Part shown: one piece after another, positions 36,079 to 45,326 of the stretch
Position numbering within the stretch: the first letter of the stretch is position 1
Layout: each line of letters begins with the position of its first letter
From: an uncultured Acetatifactor sp.
Lineage (GTDB): Bacteria > Bacillota > Clostridia > Lachnospirales > Lachnospiraceae
NCBI GenBank assembly: GCA_910586515.1
Contig: CAJUGL010000004.1
Span: forward strand, 13,068-77,067
DNA: 64,000 nt
Direction: 5' to 3'
Position numbers and translations under genes: made by a program
Notes under the pieces: model-generated
The model's database searches: none
Seen by the model: the letters and a program-made list of their open reading frames with translations, nothing else
What the model was told of the DNA's origin: nothing

Positions 36079-36894
36079 TTACAGATTATACAGCCGCCGC
36101 CCGTTCTCCCACACAGCCCTGCCCACTTCCTCTTCCGACATCCCCTTTATCCGGGCCAGGGTCTCCAGCACATGGGGAAGATACAGGGAACTGTTGCGCT
36201 TTCCCCGAAAGGGCACCGGCGCCAGATAGGGGCAGTCAGTCTCCAGCACAATCCTGTCCAGGGGAATATATTCCGCCGCTTCCTTCAGCTTCCGGGCATT
36301 CTGAAAGGTCAGAACGCCGCCTATGCCGATATAAAAGCCCATGTCCAGGAAAATCCGGGCAGTCTCCTTTGTATAGGAAAAGCAATGAACCACGCCCCCT
36401 GTCTCCCCCGCCTTTTCCGCAGTCATGATGTCCGTCGTATCCCTGGCTGCGTCCCTGGAATGAATCACAACCGGAAGCCCGCATTCCCTGGCCAGATGCA
36501 GCTGGCCCACAAACCACTTCTTCTGAATCTCCCGGTCAGGCTCGTCCCAGTAATAATCCAGGCCGATCTCTCCCAATGCCACGCATTTCTCATGACTGCA
36601 CATTGCCCTCAGCTCCTCCATGGGTTCCCTGTCATCCCTGAACCCGGGGGACTCCGTGGTCTGCTCGGTGTGCCCTTCCAGCTCCAGGGTCTCACTGGGA
36701 TGTATCCCTATGGCTGCATAGATAAAATCATATTTCTCCGCCAGGGCTATGCTTCTCCTGCAGGAGGCCAGACTGGCGCCTACGTTCACCACCCGGGCTA
36801 TGCCCGCCCCGGGCAGGGACGCCAGAAGCTCCTCCCTGTCTTCGTCAAATGCCTTGTCGTCATAATGGGCATGGGTATCAAAAATGGCTGTCAT
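36079..36894 (-). CDS. TatD family metal-dependent hydrolase (DNase-like)
   Basis: This 271-residue TIM-barrel enzyme has metal ligands in FDTHAHYDD (H-x-H), the Glu in ALGEIGLDYYWD, His in PVVIHSRDA and GGVVHCFSY, and Asp in VLETDCPYLAP. Members are nucleases or D-tyrosyl-tRNA-like hydrolases; cytosolic. The ATG at 36894 follows AAGGAGAAACG. Confidence 0.93.
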   Translation of the reverse strand: MTAIFDTHAHYDDKAFDEDREELLASLPGAGIARVVNVGASLASCRRSIALAEKYDFIYAAIGIHPSETLELEGHTEQTTESPGFRDDREPMEELRAMCSHEKCVALGEIGLDYYWDEPDREIQKKWFVGQLHLARECGLPVVIHSRDAARDTTDIMTAEKAGETGGVVHCFSYTKETARIFLDMGFYIGIGGVLTFQNARKLKEAAEYIPLDRIVLETDCPYLAPVPFRGKRNSSLYLPHVLETLARIKGMSEEEVGRAVWENGRRLYNL

Positions 36895-36984
36895 TTCGTT
36901 TCTCCTTGTATTTATATTTAAATCTGCTTTTCAATCTGCTTTCAAGTCCCTGTTTAAAAGTGTATCAAAAAGAGCACTCCCACA

Positions 36985-37024
36985 TCAAAAGCCGGGAAGC
37001 CCGCTGTTTATACGGCTTCCCGGC
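36985..37024 (-). terminator. Terminator after the histidine phosphatase gene
   Basis: An 11-bp perfect stem, GCCGGGAAGCC/GGCTTCCCGGC (36991-37001 with 37014-37024). On the minus strand it is followed by TTTTGATG. It lies 23 bp past the phosphatase stop. Confidence 0.78.
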
Positions 37025-37046
37025 TCTCTGTTTACTACTCGGGCCC

Positions 37047-37682
37047 TCAGGGTCTTACATTCACCGGCTTGTCATAATATATCCTGCTCTCCTCCAAGAC
37101 CGTCAGCTTCCCTTCTTCCAGGGACAGTATGGACACCGCGCAGTTAGGCATTCCTACCTTCCAGAAATCCTCCAGGGGCGTATCCCGGACCGTCATCAAA
37201 AGGCATCTGTTGAACGCGCCGTGGGCAGCCACCAGAACCGTCCCGCATTTTCCCTCCAGGGGCAGAATTTTCTCCTGCAGAAAGCTCACGGCCCGGGCCA
37301 TAACCTCCTCAAAAGATTCCGCGCCCGCGGCAGGCACATAAGCCTCCGGCCTGCACAGAAAATCATGAAGAGGATGGGAGGGATCCTTCTTGGGCGGATC
37401 AAAAGCGCTCCCCTCGTATGCCCCGAAGTTCATCTCCATGAGCCTGCTGTCCGTCTCCAGAAGAATATCCCTGCCCTTTGTCAGAATACGGGCCGTCTCC
37501 AATGCCCTGGCCAGGGGAGAGGCAAATGCCCGGTCAAAGACTGTCCCCTCCTGCTCCAGGGCTCTGGCCGTCTCCTCCGCCAGTTCCCGTCCAAAGGCGT
37601 TCAGGGGGACGTCGCTTTGTCCCTGCAGCCTCCGGTCTTTGTTCCATTCCGTTTCCCCATGTCTGAATAAGTAGATTTTCAT
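37047..37682 (-). CDS. Histidine phosphatase (phosphoglycerate-mutase-like)
   Basis: This protein of about 211 residues has the RHGET motif (IYLFRHGETEWN), Arg in SPLARALETARIL and the second His in VLVAAHGAFNRCLL. It belongs to the PhoE/CobC-like branch; the substrate could be a sugar phosphate or nucleotide and cannot be told here. Two starts compete: ATG 37691 and ATG 37682. The latter has AGGA eight bases upstream and gives the normal family N-terminus. Confidence 0.9.
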   Translation of the reverse strand: MKIYLFRHGETEWNKDRRLQGQSDVPLNAFGRELAEETARALEQEGTVFDRAFASPLARALETARILTKGRDILLETDSRLMEMNFGAYEGSAFDPPKKDPSHPLHDFLCRPEAYVPAAGAESFEEVMARAVSFLQEKILPLEGKCGTVLVAAHGAFNRCLLMTVRDTPLEDFWKVGMPNCAVSILSLEEGKLTVLEESRIYYDKPVNVRP

Positions 37683-37755
37683 ATCCTTCATCCTGCCTTT
37701 TTCTGTTCCGCCCCTATTTCTTCCGGTTTTCCCTGAAGCTATTTAAGCTGCAATT

Positions 37756-37784
37756 ATTATACAAAAGGATGCTTCAAAATTCAA
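37756..37784 (-). promoter_or_regulatory. Promoter of the histidine phosphatase gene
   Basis: The minus strand has TTGAAT (37784-37779), a 17-bp spacer and TATAAT (37761-37756), about 75 bp before the start. Confidence 0.6.
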
Positions 37785-37850
37785 TAGTCCATGGGGTTAA
37801 TCCTTCATCTTGCGTTATTGTTATAAAACAGTTCAGAAACAGGTAACCGT

Positions 37851-39719
37851 TCATTCCTGCGTATAATACTGCGCCTGGGCATCCCACAGCTCCCGGTATT
37901 TTCCTGCGGCATCCTCAAGCAGCTCCTCATGGCTGCCTGTCTGCACCAGACGGCCCTCATGGAACACGGCGATCCGCTGGCAGAACCGGCAGGAGGAAAG
38001 CCTGTGGGAGATATACACAGCCGTTTTGCTGCCCACGATCCGGTCAAAGTTGGTATAAATCTCATACTCGGACAGCGGGTCCAGAGCTGCGGTCGGTTCG
38101 TCCAGAAGCACAAAGGGCGCGTCCTTGCACACTGCCCTGGCAATGGCGATCTTCTGGGCCTCTCCCCCGGAGACTTCCACGCCGTCCTCATAATCCTTGT
38201 AAAGATAGGTCTCCGCGCCCTCCGGCATTTTTTTCAGGCGCTCCCCAAAGCCTGCATCCTGAAGGCATCTCTTCACCTTTTCGCCGTCATATTGACAGCA
38301 GGCCGCCACATTTTCCCCCAGAGGCAGGGAGAACAGCCGGAAATCCTGAAACACTACGGAAAACAGTTTTAAGTATTCCTCCTGACGGAATTTTCGTATA
38401 TCCACGCCGTTTAGGAGGATTTCCCCTTCATCCGGGTCATAGAGCCTGCAGAGCAGCTTGATCATGGTGGTCTTGCCGGAGCCGTTCATGCCCACAATAG
38501 CCAGCTTCTCCCCCACCTGCATTTTCATGGAAAAATCCTTCAGGGCATACTCCCCGCTTCCCGGATAGCGGAAGGAGACATGCCGGAACTCAATGCGGTA
38601 TTCTCCGTCGCTGCGCTTCTCCAGGGGAAGGCTTCCCTGATACATCTGGTTTTCCAGTTCCAGCATCTCCATGGTACTCATGTGCTTGCGCACATTCAGG
38701 AATAATTCCGGAATATTCTTGGCCAGGCTGTCCAGTTCATTGAACAGATTCCGGATACAGCCCGCGTACCGCAGCACATTGCCGATGGTCACAGAACCGG
38801 ACAGGGCCAGAATCCCCACCACCATGTAGGAAGCCCCCTCCAGAATCTGTCCGGATATCACCTGGCAGAATCCGCTCTTTCCCTTATAAGCGCAGATCCT
38901 CCTGCGCTCAGCCACACTTTCCGGAAGATCGAAATTATCCAATCCGTACCGCTTCATCAGCTTATGCGCCCCATATATCCGCACATCCTTGCCGTTCTGA
39001 TAGGAAAACCGGGAGCCATTGGCAAACTGCCACCCCAGAAAAGGGGGTAAATCATCATCTTCCTGGGGATCCGCATTCAAAATCCGGTGGACCATTGCCG
39101 TATAATGAGCAGCAAACCTTGTGGTCACTCCGCTGACCGCCACTGCCCCCAGCAGGATAAGCCATATCTCCGGACGGTCCGAGCCAAATATCAGTCCTGC
39201 CATGGGAAACCCCACAGCTACTGCCCCCGCCAGATTCCACAGGCTCCCCAGTATCCTGTCCACAAAATCAAACACAGTAAAGAGACCGGAGCTCCAGTTT
39301 AAATCGTTCTGTATCCGCCTTTTCAGTATTTCACACTCCGGGCTTGCGATCCTGGCAAAGTCCATATGCAGCATTTTCTCCTCTGTCAGGGCATGATATC
39401 TGGCATACAGGCAGCGCTGCTTTGCCTCACAGCGAAGGCTTAGCCAATTCGATATATTTGACACTAAAAACATTACCCCCACAAAGCCAAAGGCGACTTT
39501 ACAGATCCCCGCAAACGGTATCCCCTTTCCCAGACTGTCCAGAATATACACGGAGAGGAGCAGGGCCAGATACCCCTCCGTCACGTCAAGCAGATTCTTG
39601 ACGGCAAAAAGAGGCAGCCACCAGGGATCCAGTCCGTTTATGGTTTTGATGATCTTCTTCATATTCTGCAGATGTTCCCTCAGGGGAAGTCTGCTGTTCA
39701 AATCCGATACTTCTCTCAT
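37851..39719 (-). CDS. ABC exporter half-transporter, second subunit of the LytTR-linked pair
   Basis: This 622-residue protein has an N-terminal membrane domain (about six segments) and a C-terminal ATPase: Walker A GMNGSGKTT, signature VSGGEAQK, Walker B FVLLDEPTAALD, H-loop SHR. The spacing YDGEKVKRCLQDAGFGERLKKMPEGAETYLYKDYEDGVEVSGGE is of the type seen in peptide-linked ABC pairs of Lachnospiraceae. ATG 39719 follows AGAGGT. It lies 7 bp downstream of the first subunit, so the two probably form a heterodimer. Substrate unknown. Confidence 0.88.
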   Translation of the reverse strand: MREVSDLNSRLPLREHLQNMKKIIKTINGLDPWWLPLFAVKNLLDVTEGYLALLLSVYILDSLGKGIPFAGICKVAFGFVGVMFLVSNISNWLSLRCEAKQRCLYARYHALTEEKMLHMDFARIASPECEILKRRIQNDLNWSSGLFTVFDFVDRILGSLWNLAGAVAVGFPMAGLIFGSDRPEIWLILLGAVAVSGVTTRFAAHYTAMVHRILNADPQEDDDLPPFLGWQFANGSRFSYQNGKDVRIYGAHKLMKRYGLDNFDLPESVAERRRICAYKGKSGFCQVISGQILEGASYMVVGILALSGSVTIGNVLRYAGCIRNLFNELDSLAKNIPELFLNVRKHMSTMEMLELENQMYQGSLPLEKRSDGEYRIEFRHVSFRYPGSGEYALKDFSMKMQVGEKLAIVGMNGSGKTTMIKLLCRLYDPDEGEILLNGVDIRKFRQEEYLKLFSVVFQDFRLFSLPLGENVAACCQYDGEKVKRCLQDAGFGERLKKMPEGAETYLYKDYEDGVEVSGGEAQKIAIARAVCKDAPFVLLDEPTAALDPLSEYEIYTNFDRIVGSKTAVYISHRLSSCRFCQRIAVFHEGRLVQTGSHEELLEDAAGKYRELWDAQAQYYTQE

Positions 39720-39726
39720 GATACCT

Positions 39727-41529
39727 CTATTCCTCCTGATAATAGCTGCTCTGTATCCGGAACATCTCCGCATAGCGCCCGTTTCTCTCCATCAGTTCCC
39801 GATGACTTCCCATCTCCACGATCTCCCCTTTGTCCAGCAGTACAATTCTGTCCGAAAAACCGGTACTGGCCAGTCTGTGGGAGATAAAGATCGAGGTTTT
39901 GCCGTGACTGAATTCCTGATAGGCATTGTAAACCTGACTCTCCGCAATGGGGTCCAGAGCTGCGGTAGGTTCATCCAGCACCATAACCGCCCCGTCCTGA
40001 TACAGCGCCCTTGCCAGTAAAATCCGCTGATACTGACCGCCGGACAGTTCCACCCCTTTCTGTTTCAGATTTCCCATATACTGATCCATGCGTATCCCTT
40101 TTTCCTGCAGAAACTCCCATACTCCCGCCTTCTTTAAAGCCTCCTCCATTCTCTCCCGGTCAATGTCCTCCTCACGCTTTAACGTAATGCTCTCATCCAC
40201 CCTCACCGGAGGGAAAAACATTTCCTGAAATACCACGGAAAAAAGCCCGTAACGCTCCGCTCTTGGAAATTCCCCTGCGTCAATGCCGTTGAGAAGTATG
40301 CTGCCCTCCTCCGGTTCGTAAAATCCGCACAAAAGCTTCACAAGGGTAGTTTTGCCCGCGCCGTTTACCCCTACCAAAGCCAGTTTCTCCCCTGCCTGGA
40401 TTTTCAGGTTGAAATGGGAAAACACCTTTGTCCTCTTCTCCCCTGTCCCATAGGAAAATCCCACATCCCGGAACTCTATGGAAACAGGCTGGGCAAGCTC
40501 GCTGACATGTCTTTCTCCGGAAACCATGTCCTCCTCCGGCCTTTCCAGGTAAGCCCTCAGCCAGTCCGTGTCGTCAGACAGCCTCTGCAGACTTGCCAGA
40601 CTTTGGGCTACCTCCCGGATAAACCCTGAGAACCCCGTTATTGCGCCGAAATAGAGCACAAAATCGCTGACCGCCATATCCCCCGAAGACGCCTTGTAGA
40701 TCAGGTATGCATAGGCGCCCAGATCTCGAATCAGGTTCAGGCTTCTGCTGCAGAATCCCTTTTTCCACGTCCAGACTGCCCTCCGCCGCCCCAGCTGCTC
40801 TATGGCTTCCGTCACCTGCTCCATCCGCTGCCTAAGCCAGCCGCTCATGCCGAAGATACGGATATCCTTTGCCGCGGAAGCCTGTCCCATAACGCCCTTC
40901 ATATAATAATAATGCTTTTGGTTTACGGCCTCCTCCTGCCGGATTTCATTGTGAAAACGATTTTCCCGCAGATCCAGTAAATAACCCAGCCCTGCCAGTA
41001 CCAGCAAGATAACCACCATCCACAGATTCAGCTGCCCCAGTACGGTGGAGTACAGAACAAAGGTCAGGATTGTCTTCATCAGTTCTCTTGACAGATAGAC
41101 AAACTGACAACTGACGGAACCGTCGCCGCTGCTCTGCATCTCTATCGCATTCCGAAAGGCATCCCTTCCTTCTTCGGACTCCGTATACGCATATTCCACG
41201 CGCAGGCTTTTCTGAAAAATCCGGTACATGATTCTCTGGCGTTCGGAATTTAATGTACTATGGTTAAAATATACCAGGCCGGAGGAAATTGCCCTGGCAG
41301 CCAGATACACCAGCGTATATCCCCCCAAAACGCCCAGAAGCGTACCGATCGAAACCCGCCGCTCCACCAGAGTCAGCGTCACTTTCGGAAAATAGAGCGC
41401 CAACATCTGAAAAAACGGACTCATCAGAATATCCGCAAGGGATATCCAGAAGATCTGGGATTCATAACGCAGATAATGTCTGATCCAGAACATCATGTTT
41501 GAACCGAGAGAATGTTTTTTTATGTCCAT
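39727..41529 (-). CDS. ABC exporter half-transporter, first subunit of the LytTR-linked pair
   Basis: This 600-residue protein has about six membrane segments, then an ATPase with Walker A GVNGAGKTT, signature LSGGQYQR, Walker B VMVLDEPTAALD and H-loop SHR. The catalytic Glu is present, as in its partner. There is no C39 peptidase domain, so if peptides are exported they are not cleaved by this protein. It follows the kinase gene at 41688 and precedes its partner by 7 bp. The ATG follows CAGGAGAC. Confidence 0.88.
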   Translation of the reverse strand: MDIKKHSLGSNMMFWIRHYLRYESQIFWISLADILMSPFFQMLALYFPKVTLTLVERRVSIGTLLGVLGGYTLVYLAARAISSGLVYFNHSTLNSERQRIMYRIFQKSLRVEYAYTESEEGRDAFRNAIEMQSSGDGSVSCQFVYLSRELMKTILTFVLYSTVLGQLNLWMVVILLVLAGLGYLLDLRENRFHNEIRQEEAVNQKHYYYMKGVMGQASAAKDIRIFGMSGWLRQRMEQVTEAIEQLGRRRAVWTWKKGFCSRSLNLIRDLGAYAYLIYKASSGDMAVSDFVLYFGAITGFSGFIREVAQSLASLQRLSDDTDWLRAYLERPEEDMVSGERHVSELAQPVSIEFRDVGFSYGTGEKRTKVFSHFNLKIQAGEKLALVGVNGAGKTTLVKLLCGFYEPEEGSILLNGIDAGEFPRAERYGLFSVVFQEMFFPPVRVDESITLKREEDIDRERMEEALKKAGVWEFLQEKGIRMDQYMGNLKQKGVELSGGQYQRILLARALYQDGAVMVLDEPTAALDPIAESQVYNAYQEFSHGKTSIFISHRLASTGFSDRIVLLDKGEIVEMGSHRELMERNGRYAEMFRIQSSYYQEE

Positions 41530-41660
41530 AAAACCGTCTCCTGTCGCTTTCTTTATGTTTTTTACCCGGGTAATTTTGCTGTCAACAGCGAATTTATCTT
41601 AACATGAATTTAGACGGAATAGAATTTTTTGACACAAACGGTCCCCAGATGACATGAACG

Positions 41661-41709
41661 GTAGCACCTCAAAGAGGCAGTAACACCTCACAGAGGAAGC
41701 AACACCTCT
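41661..41709. repeat. 19-bp tandem repeat over the kinase stop codon
   Basis: Units begin at 41661 (GTAGCACCTC), 41680 (GTAACACCTC) and 41699 (GCAACACCTC). The array covers the last codons and stop of the kinase at 41688. As 19 is not a multiple of 3, each added unit shifts the frame beyond the stop. Confidence 0.75.
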
Positions 41710-42404
41710 GTGGCAAACACCCCATCCTCGCTTTGCCTGTCCAGAAATCCATGGTATTTTTCCACCACCTTGTCCACCCGCAGAAGGCCATAGCCGTGAT
41801 CTCTGGAATTCTTCGTGGTCAGATAAAGCTGCCCGGTCTTCCTGGGCCTTCCGATCACGGAATTGATGACATAAATGTAGAGCTGCCCCTTCATTATGTC
41901 TATATATACCCTGAGAAAGCGCTTCTCTTCCTGTACTTTCATACAGGCTTCCATGGCATTGTCCAGGAGATTTCCCAAAATAATGCTTAAATCCACTTCG
42001 GACACGGACAGCTCCGGAGGAACCATGACTTTGGCTTCCACGGGAATTCCCTTTGCTCCGGCAAGGGACAGCTTGCTGTTCAGCAATGCGTCCAGCTTTA
42101 CATTGCCTGTCCTGAGAATCCTGTCCACAGTCTCCAGATCCTGATCCAGTTCTTCCAGATATTCCTGCAGCGCCCCGTATTCTCCAAGCTCCAGATGAGC
42201 CTTCATGGTCTGGATGTGGGTTTTCAGATCGTGCCGCCATCCTCTGGTCTGCCGGTACATATTTTCCACTTCCTCGCTGTGCCGCTCCACCAGTTCGCTC
42301 TGGTATCTGGCAATCCTTCTGTCCACGGATACCGTGGCAAAATGATATAAAAGAACAAGCGACAGCGCCCATGCGCCTGCCGCAGCTGCCAAAATCCACA
42401 CCAT
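41688..42404 (-). CDS. GHKL-type (AgrC-like) sensor kinase, single membrane segment
   Basis: This 238-residue protein has one N-terminal membrane helix (residues 2-22), a coiled-coil linker, His in RGWRHDLKTHIQTM, and an AgrC-like ATPase with N-box ILGNLLDNAMEAC and HGYGLLRVDKVVEKYHG. It lacks the multi-pass sensor of AgrC, so ligand sensing must be minimal or by a partner. The linker and H-box align with the kinase at 44067. It is placed between the regulator at 42528 and the ABC pair. Confidence 0.88.
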   Translation of the reverse strand: MVWILAAAAGAWALSLVLLYHFATVSVDRRIARYQSELVERHSEEVENMYRQTRGWRHDLKTHIQTMKAHLELGEYGALQEYLEELDQDLETVDRILRTGNVKLDALLNSKLSLAGAKGIPVEAKVMVPPELSVSEVDLSIILGNLLDNAMEACMKVQEEKRFLRVYIDIMKGQLYIYVINSVIGRPRKTGQLYLTTKNSRDHGYGLLRVDKVVEKYHGFLDRQSEDGVFATEVLLPL

Positions 42405-42527
42405 GCCCGTTTTCTCCTTTCCGGCTCAGAATCTGTCTGCTAAGGCACCTGTAAACAGTAAACGAAATCCCTGCTCGTCGCCAAACAAAAAATAACGTTA
42501 AACCGTCTTCCGCGAGTCAGACCCCGC

Positions 42528-43238
42528 TCATTGTCGCTGAAAATAAGAAATAAATCTCTGATTCACCTGCTGCCAGAGCCTTCTGCTCACCGGAATGCTG
42601 CTGCCGTCGTCAAAGAAGATCTCCTCCCTGCCTATGTGATGAATATTGCTGATTCGGCACAGGAACGAACGGTGGCATTTCACAAATTCCCCTTCCTCCA
42701 GCAGCTTCTCCATCTCGGAAAAGCTCTCCTTTACCGCCAGTTCCTCCGGCTCCCGCACTCTGCCGATGCAGCAGTTTCTTCCTCTGGCCTCCACATAATT
42801 CACGCATTCCTGGCTGATCTTCAAGATCTCTTCCCCTGTATGAACAGTCAAAAAAACCCTTTTTTTCCTGCGCTGCAATGCTTTCTCCAGACATTTTTCC
42901 AGCTTTTCCCGACTCAGGGGCTTGCGGAGATAATGCAGCGCTTCCACTTCATAGCCTTCCTCCAGATAATCTCCGATCCCGGTGACGAACACCAGCACAA
43001 TATCGCCGTCCCCGGACCTGACCTTCCTGGCCAGCTCCATGCCGCTCATCCCCGGCATCTGAATGTCAATAAACAGAATATCATATTCCCGGTTTTCCTC
43101 ATACTTGAACCAGAAAGCCTCTGAAGAGTTAAAGGCCTCCAGGATAATAGACTCCTTCTGTGTACTGCGCCAGTCCTCCAGGTAACGAACCAGCAGATCC
43201 CTGTGTGGCTTTTCGTCCTCAATCACCGCAATTCTCAT
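42528..43238 (-). CDS. LytTR-type response regulator 1
   Basis: This 236-residue protein has a receiver domain (IEDEK, phospho-Asp in LFIDIQMPGMSG, Lys in LRKPLS) and a LytTR DNA-binding domain (VNYVEARGRN, FVKCHRSFLCRISNIHHI, PVSRRLWQQV). LytTR proteins bind direct repeats and control peptide, bacteriocin or adhesin genes. It is a clear paralogue of the next gene, sharing SSEAFWF and SGMELA blocks. It sits between regulator 2 and kinase 1. Confidence 0.93.
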   Translation of the reverse strand: MRIAVIEDEKPHRDLLVRYLEDWRSTQKESIILEAFNSSEAFWFKYEENREYDILFIDIQMPGMSGMELARKVRSGDGDIVLVFVTGIGDYLEEGYEVEALHYLRKPLSREKLEKCLEKALQRRKKRVFLTVHTGEEILKISQECVNYVEARGRNCCIGRVREPEELAVKESFSEMEKLLEEGEFVKCHRSFLCRISNIHHIGREEIFFDDGSSIPVSRRLWQQVNQRFISYFQRQ

Positions 43239-43303
43239 TATACTCCTCTTCCTCCGGAACTGCTTTTACGCCGCAGCACTGCTGCCCGGGTCAATACTCT
43301 GCC

Positions 43304-44005
43304 CTAAAACAGTCTGACAATCTCCCTGGAAATGGTCTCTGCCATTCCGCGGCTGATGGGTACTTCCTCCCCGTTTTTCAATACCACACAGCTGCCCCTG
43401 ATCTGCGCCACATAAGCCAGATTGACCAGAAAAGAACGCTGACATCTGAAAAAATGCTCGCTCAGCGCAGCTTCCGTCTCATGAAGAGACGCCTTCATGC
43501 GATATACCCTCTCTGCGGTATGAATCAAAACAAACTGCTTTTGGGCCTCCAGATAAAGTATCCTATCCAGAGGAACCAGGTCCGTCTGTCTGTCAAATAC
43601 AACCCTCAGCACCCTCTCTTGTTTTCCCAGATTGGCCGCAGCCCTGTCCAGAACAGCAAAAAGCACGTCCTTAGATACCGGCTTCATCAGGTAGTGCAGC
43701 GCGGAAACGTCATACCCCTCCGCCATGAAATCCGGAAAACCGGTGATAAATATGATCTGAACGACTCCATTCTCCTGCCGTATCCGCTTAGCCAGCTCCA
43801 TGCCGCTTAATTCCCCCATCTCAATGTCCAGCAGAAGCATGTCAAAGTCTTTCTCCCCCTCATAGAAAAACCAGAAAGCCTCCGCGGAAGAGAATGATTT
43901 GATTGTAACCGTATTTCCCGAGCGTTCACCCCAGGCAGCTGCAAGAGCGGTAATGTATTCCGCTTCTGCGGCGCAATCATCACAGACCCCAATCCTGTAA
44001 ACCAT
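43304..44005 (-). CDS. LytTR-type response regulator 2
   Basis: This 233-residue protein has receiver landmarks GVCDDC, LLLDIEMGELSG and LMKPVS, and a LytTR domain with ILYLEAQKQF, FFRCQRSFLVNLAYV and EVPISRGMAETI. It lies 61 bp after kinase 2, a normal cognate arrangement, and 65 bp before regulator 1. Confidence 0.93.
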   Translation of the reverse strand: MVYRIGVCDDCAAEAEYITALAAAWGERSGNTVTIKSFSSAEAFWFFYEGEKDFDMLLLDIEMGELSGMELAKRIRQENGVVQIIFITGFPDFMAEGYDVSALHYLMKPVSKDVLFAVLDRAAANLGKQERVLRVVFDRQTDLVPLDRILYLEAQKQFVLIHTAERVYRMKASLHETEAALSEHFFRCQRSFLVNLAYVAQIRGSCVVLKNGEEVPISRGMAETISREIVRLF

Positions 44006-44044
44006 AAAAAACTTCCCCCAATCGCCCCAGTAGGATGTATTTAC

Positions 44045-44065
44045 GGGGGCTGTCTGAACTGTTCC
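44045..44065 (+). repeat. Solo right-end half of the palindromic element
   Basis: GGGGGCTGTCTGAACTGTTCC matches the right end of the 140-bp element at 34233-34253 with few changes. It lies 1 bp past the stop of kinase 2. Confidence 0.65.
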
Positions 44066-44066
44066 T

Positions 44067-44726
44067 TTACGAGTTCAGCGGAATCAATATCTCTGCCGTA
44101 AATCCGCCATCCTCGCTGGCCGCGGTGAATGTCCCATGGTATTTTTTTACCACGCCTGCCACCCGGGACAGGCCGAACCCATGTCCCGCTCCCTTTGAGG
44201 AAAAAAACAGGCCGCCTATCCTCTTTTGTTTCTTTCCTGCGGCATTGGTGACTGCGATATACAGAAAGGCATTTTTCTTCCCCACATAGATACGCAGAAA
44301 GCGCTCCTCCGCCTCCAGTCTCCGATTCTCCTCAATGCCGTTATCCAGCAGATTGCCGATCACCACACACAGATCCACATCACTCATCTCCAGCCCGTCC
44401 GGAATCCTGGCCTTCGCGTTTACGGCAATACCGCATTGTACCGCCAGGGAAATCTTGCCGTTCAGGATGGCATCTACCATGACCCGCCCGGATTTCAGCA
44501 CTGTATCCACGCTGGTCAAATCATCGTTCAGCTGGCGCAGATAGGCATTTACCTCCTCATATTTTCCCAGAGCCATACTTGCCTGCATGGCCTGGATATG
44601 ATTGTGATAATCGTGCCGCCAGCCCCGCATTTTCATGTACATGCTCTCCACTTCATCGCAGTACTTTTTCATGAGATCGCTCTGATAGGCATCTAACCGT
44701 CTGTTAATCAGTTTTTCCAACAGCAT
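44067..44726 (-). CDS. Soluble GHKL-type kinase without membrane sensor
   Basis: About 219 residues. It has His in RGWRHDYHNHIQAM, N-box VIGNLLDNGIEE and GHGFGLSRVAGVVKKYHG. It has no membrane segment: homology to the other kinase starts at the linker, and an in-frame TGA lies just upstream. ATG 44726 follows GAGGGG; a longer start at 44768 has no good ribosome site. It is either a truncated AgrC-like kinase or a natural cytosolic one. Its regulator follows directly. Confidence 0.8.
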   Translation of the reverse strand: MLLEKLINRRLDAYQSDLMKKYCDEVESMYMKMRGWRHDYHNHIQAMQASMALGKYEEVNAYLRQLNDDLTSVDTVLKSGRVMVDAILNGKISLAVQCGIAVNAKARIPDGLEMSDVDLCVVIGNLLDNGIEENRRLEAEERFLRIYVGKKNAFLYIAVTNAAGKKQKRIGGLFFSSKGAGHGFGLSRVAGVVKKYHGTFTAASEDGGFTAEILIPLNS

Positions 44727-44802
44727 ACCGGCATCCCCTCTTTGTTCGTAACTGTCCCGGATTTCCATGGAAAGTGCTCAGGGAAACACCTCCCGGAGGC
44801 AC

Positions 44803-45321
44803 CTATGAACAGTAACCTTTGTTCTCCTCCGACTTCCACTTCAGCCGGTGCAGCTCCCCCTCCTGCAGCATTCCGGCAAATCCGTTCTGCCGCAGGGCTT
44901 CATAGAGCACAATGGCCACGGAATTAGACAGATTCAGGGAACGAATGGAGTCCAGCATGGGGATACGGATACAGTTCTCCTCATGTTCAACCAGAATTTC
45001 CTCCGGAATCCCGGCGCTCTCCCTGCCGAACATAATAAAGTCGTCCGGCCCGTAAGCCACATCCGTATAGACATGCTTTGCCTTGGTGGTAGCCATCCAG
45101 ATCTTTGCTCCTGGATGCAGTTCCTGAAATTCACCGAAATTCATATATCTGTGTACGTCCAGCTGGAACCAGTAGTCCATTCCCGCCCGCCGTATGGATT
45201 TTTCATCCAGGCGGAAACCCAGAGGCTCTATCAAATGCAGGGACGTACCCGCAGCCACACAGGTACGCCCGATATTTCCCGTATTTCCCGGAATCTCCGG
45301 CTGATGTAAGACAATGTGCAT
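44803..45321 (-). CDS. trmL: tRNA (cytidine/uridine-34-2'-O)-methyltransferase
   Basis: This SPOUT-fold methyltransferase of about 172 residues modifies the wobble base of tRNA-Leu. Landmarks are MHIVLHQPEIPGNTGNIGRTC, the knot region IMFGRESAGIPEEIL and IPMLDSIRSLNLSNSVAIVLYEALRQ. ATG 45321 overlaps the end of the aminotransferase gene region (a GTG at 45330 is an alternative). It is probably translationally coupled to that gene. Confidence 0.93.
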   Translation of the reverse strand: MHIVLHQPEIPGNTGNIGRTCVAAGTSLHLIEPLGFRLDEKSIRRAGMDYWFQLDVHRYMNFGEFQELHPGAKIWMATTKAKHVYTDVAYGPDDFIMFGRESAGIPEEILVEHEENCIRIPMLDSIRSLNLSNSVAIVLYEALRQNGFAGMLQEGELHRLKWKSEENKGYCS

Positions 45322-45326
45322 CTCCT

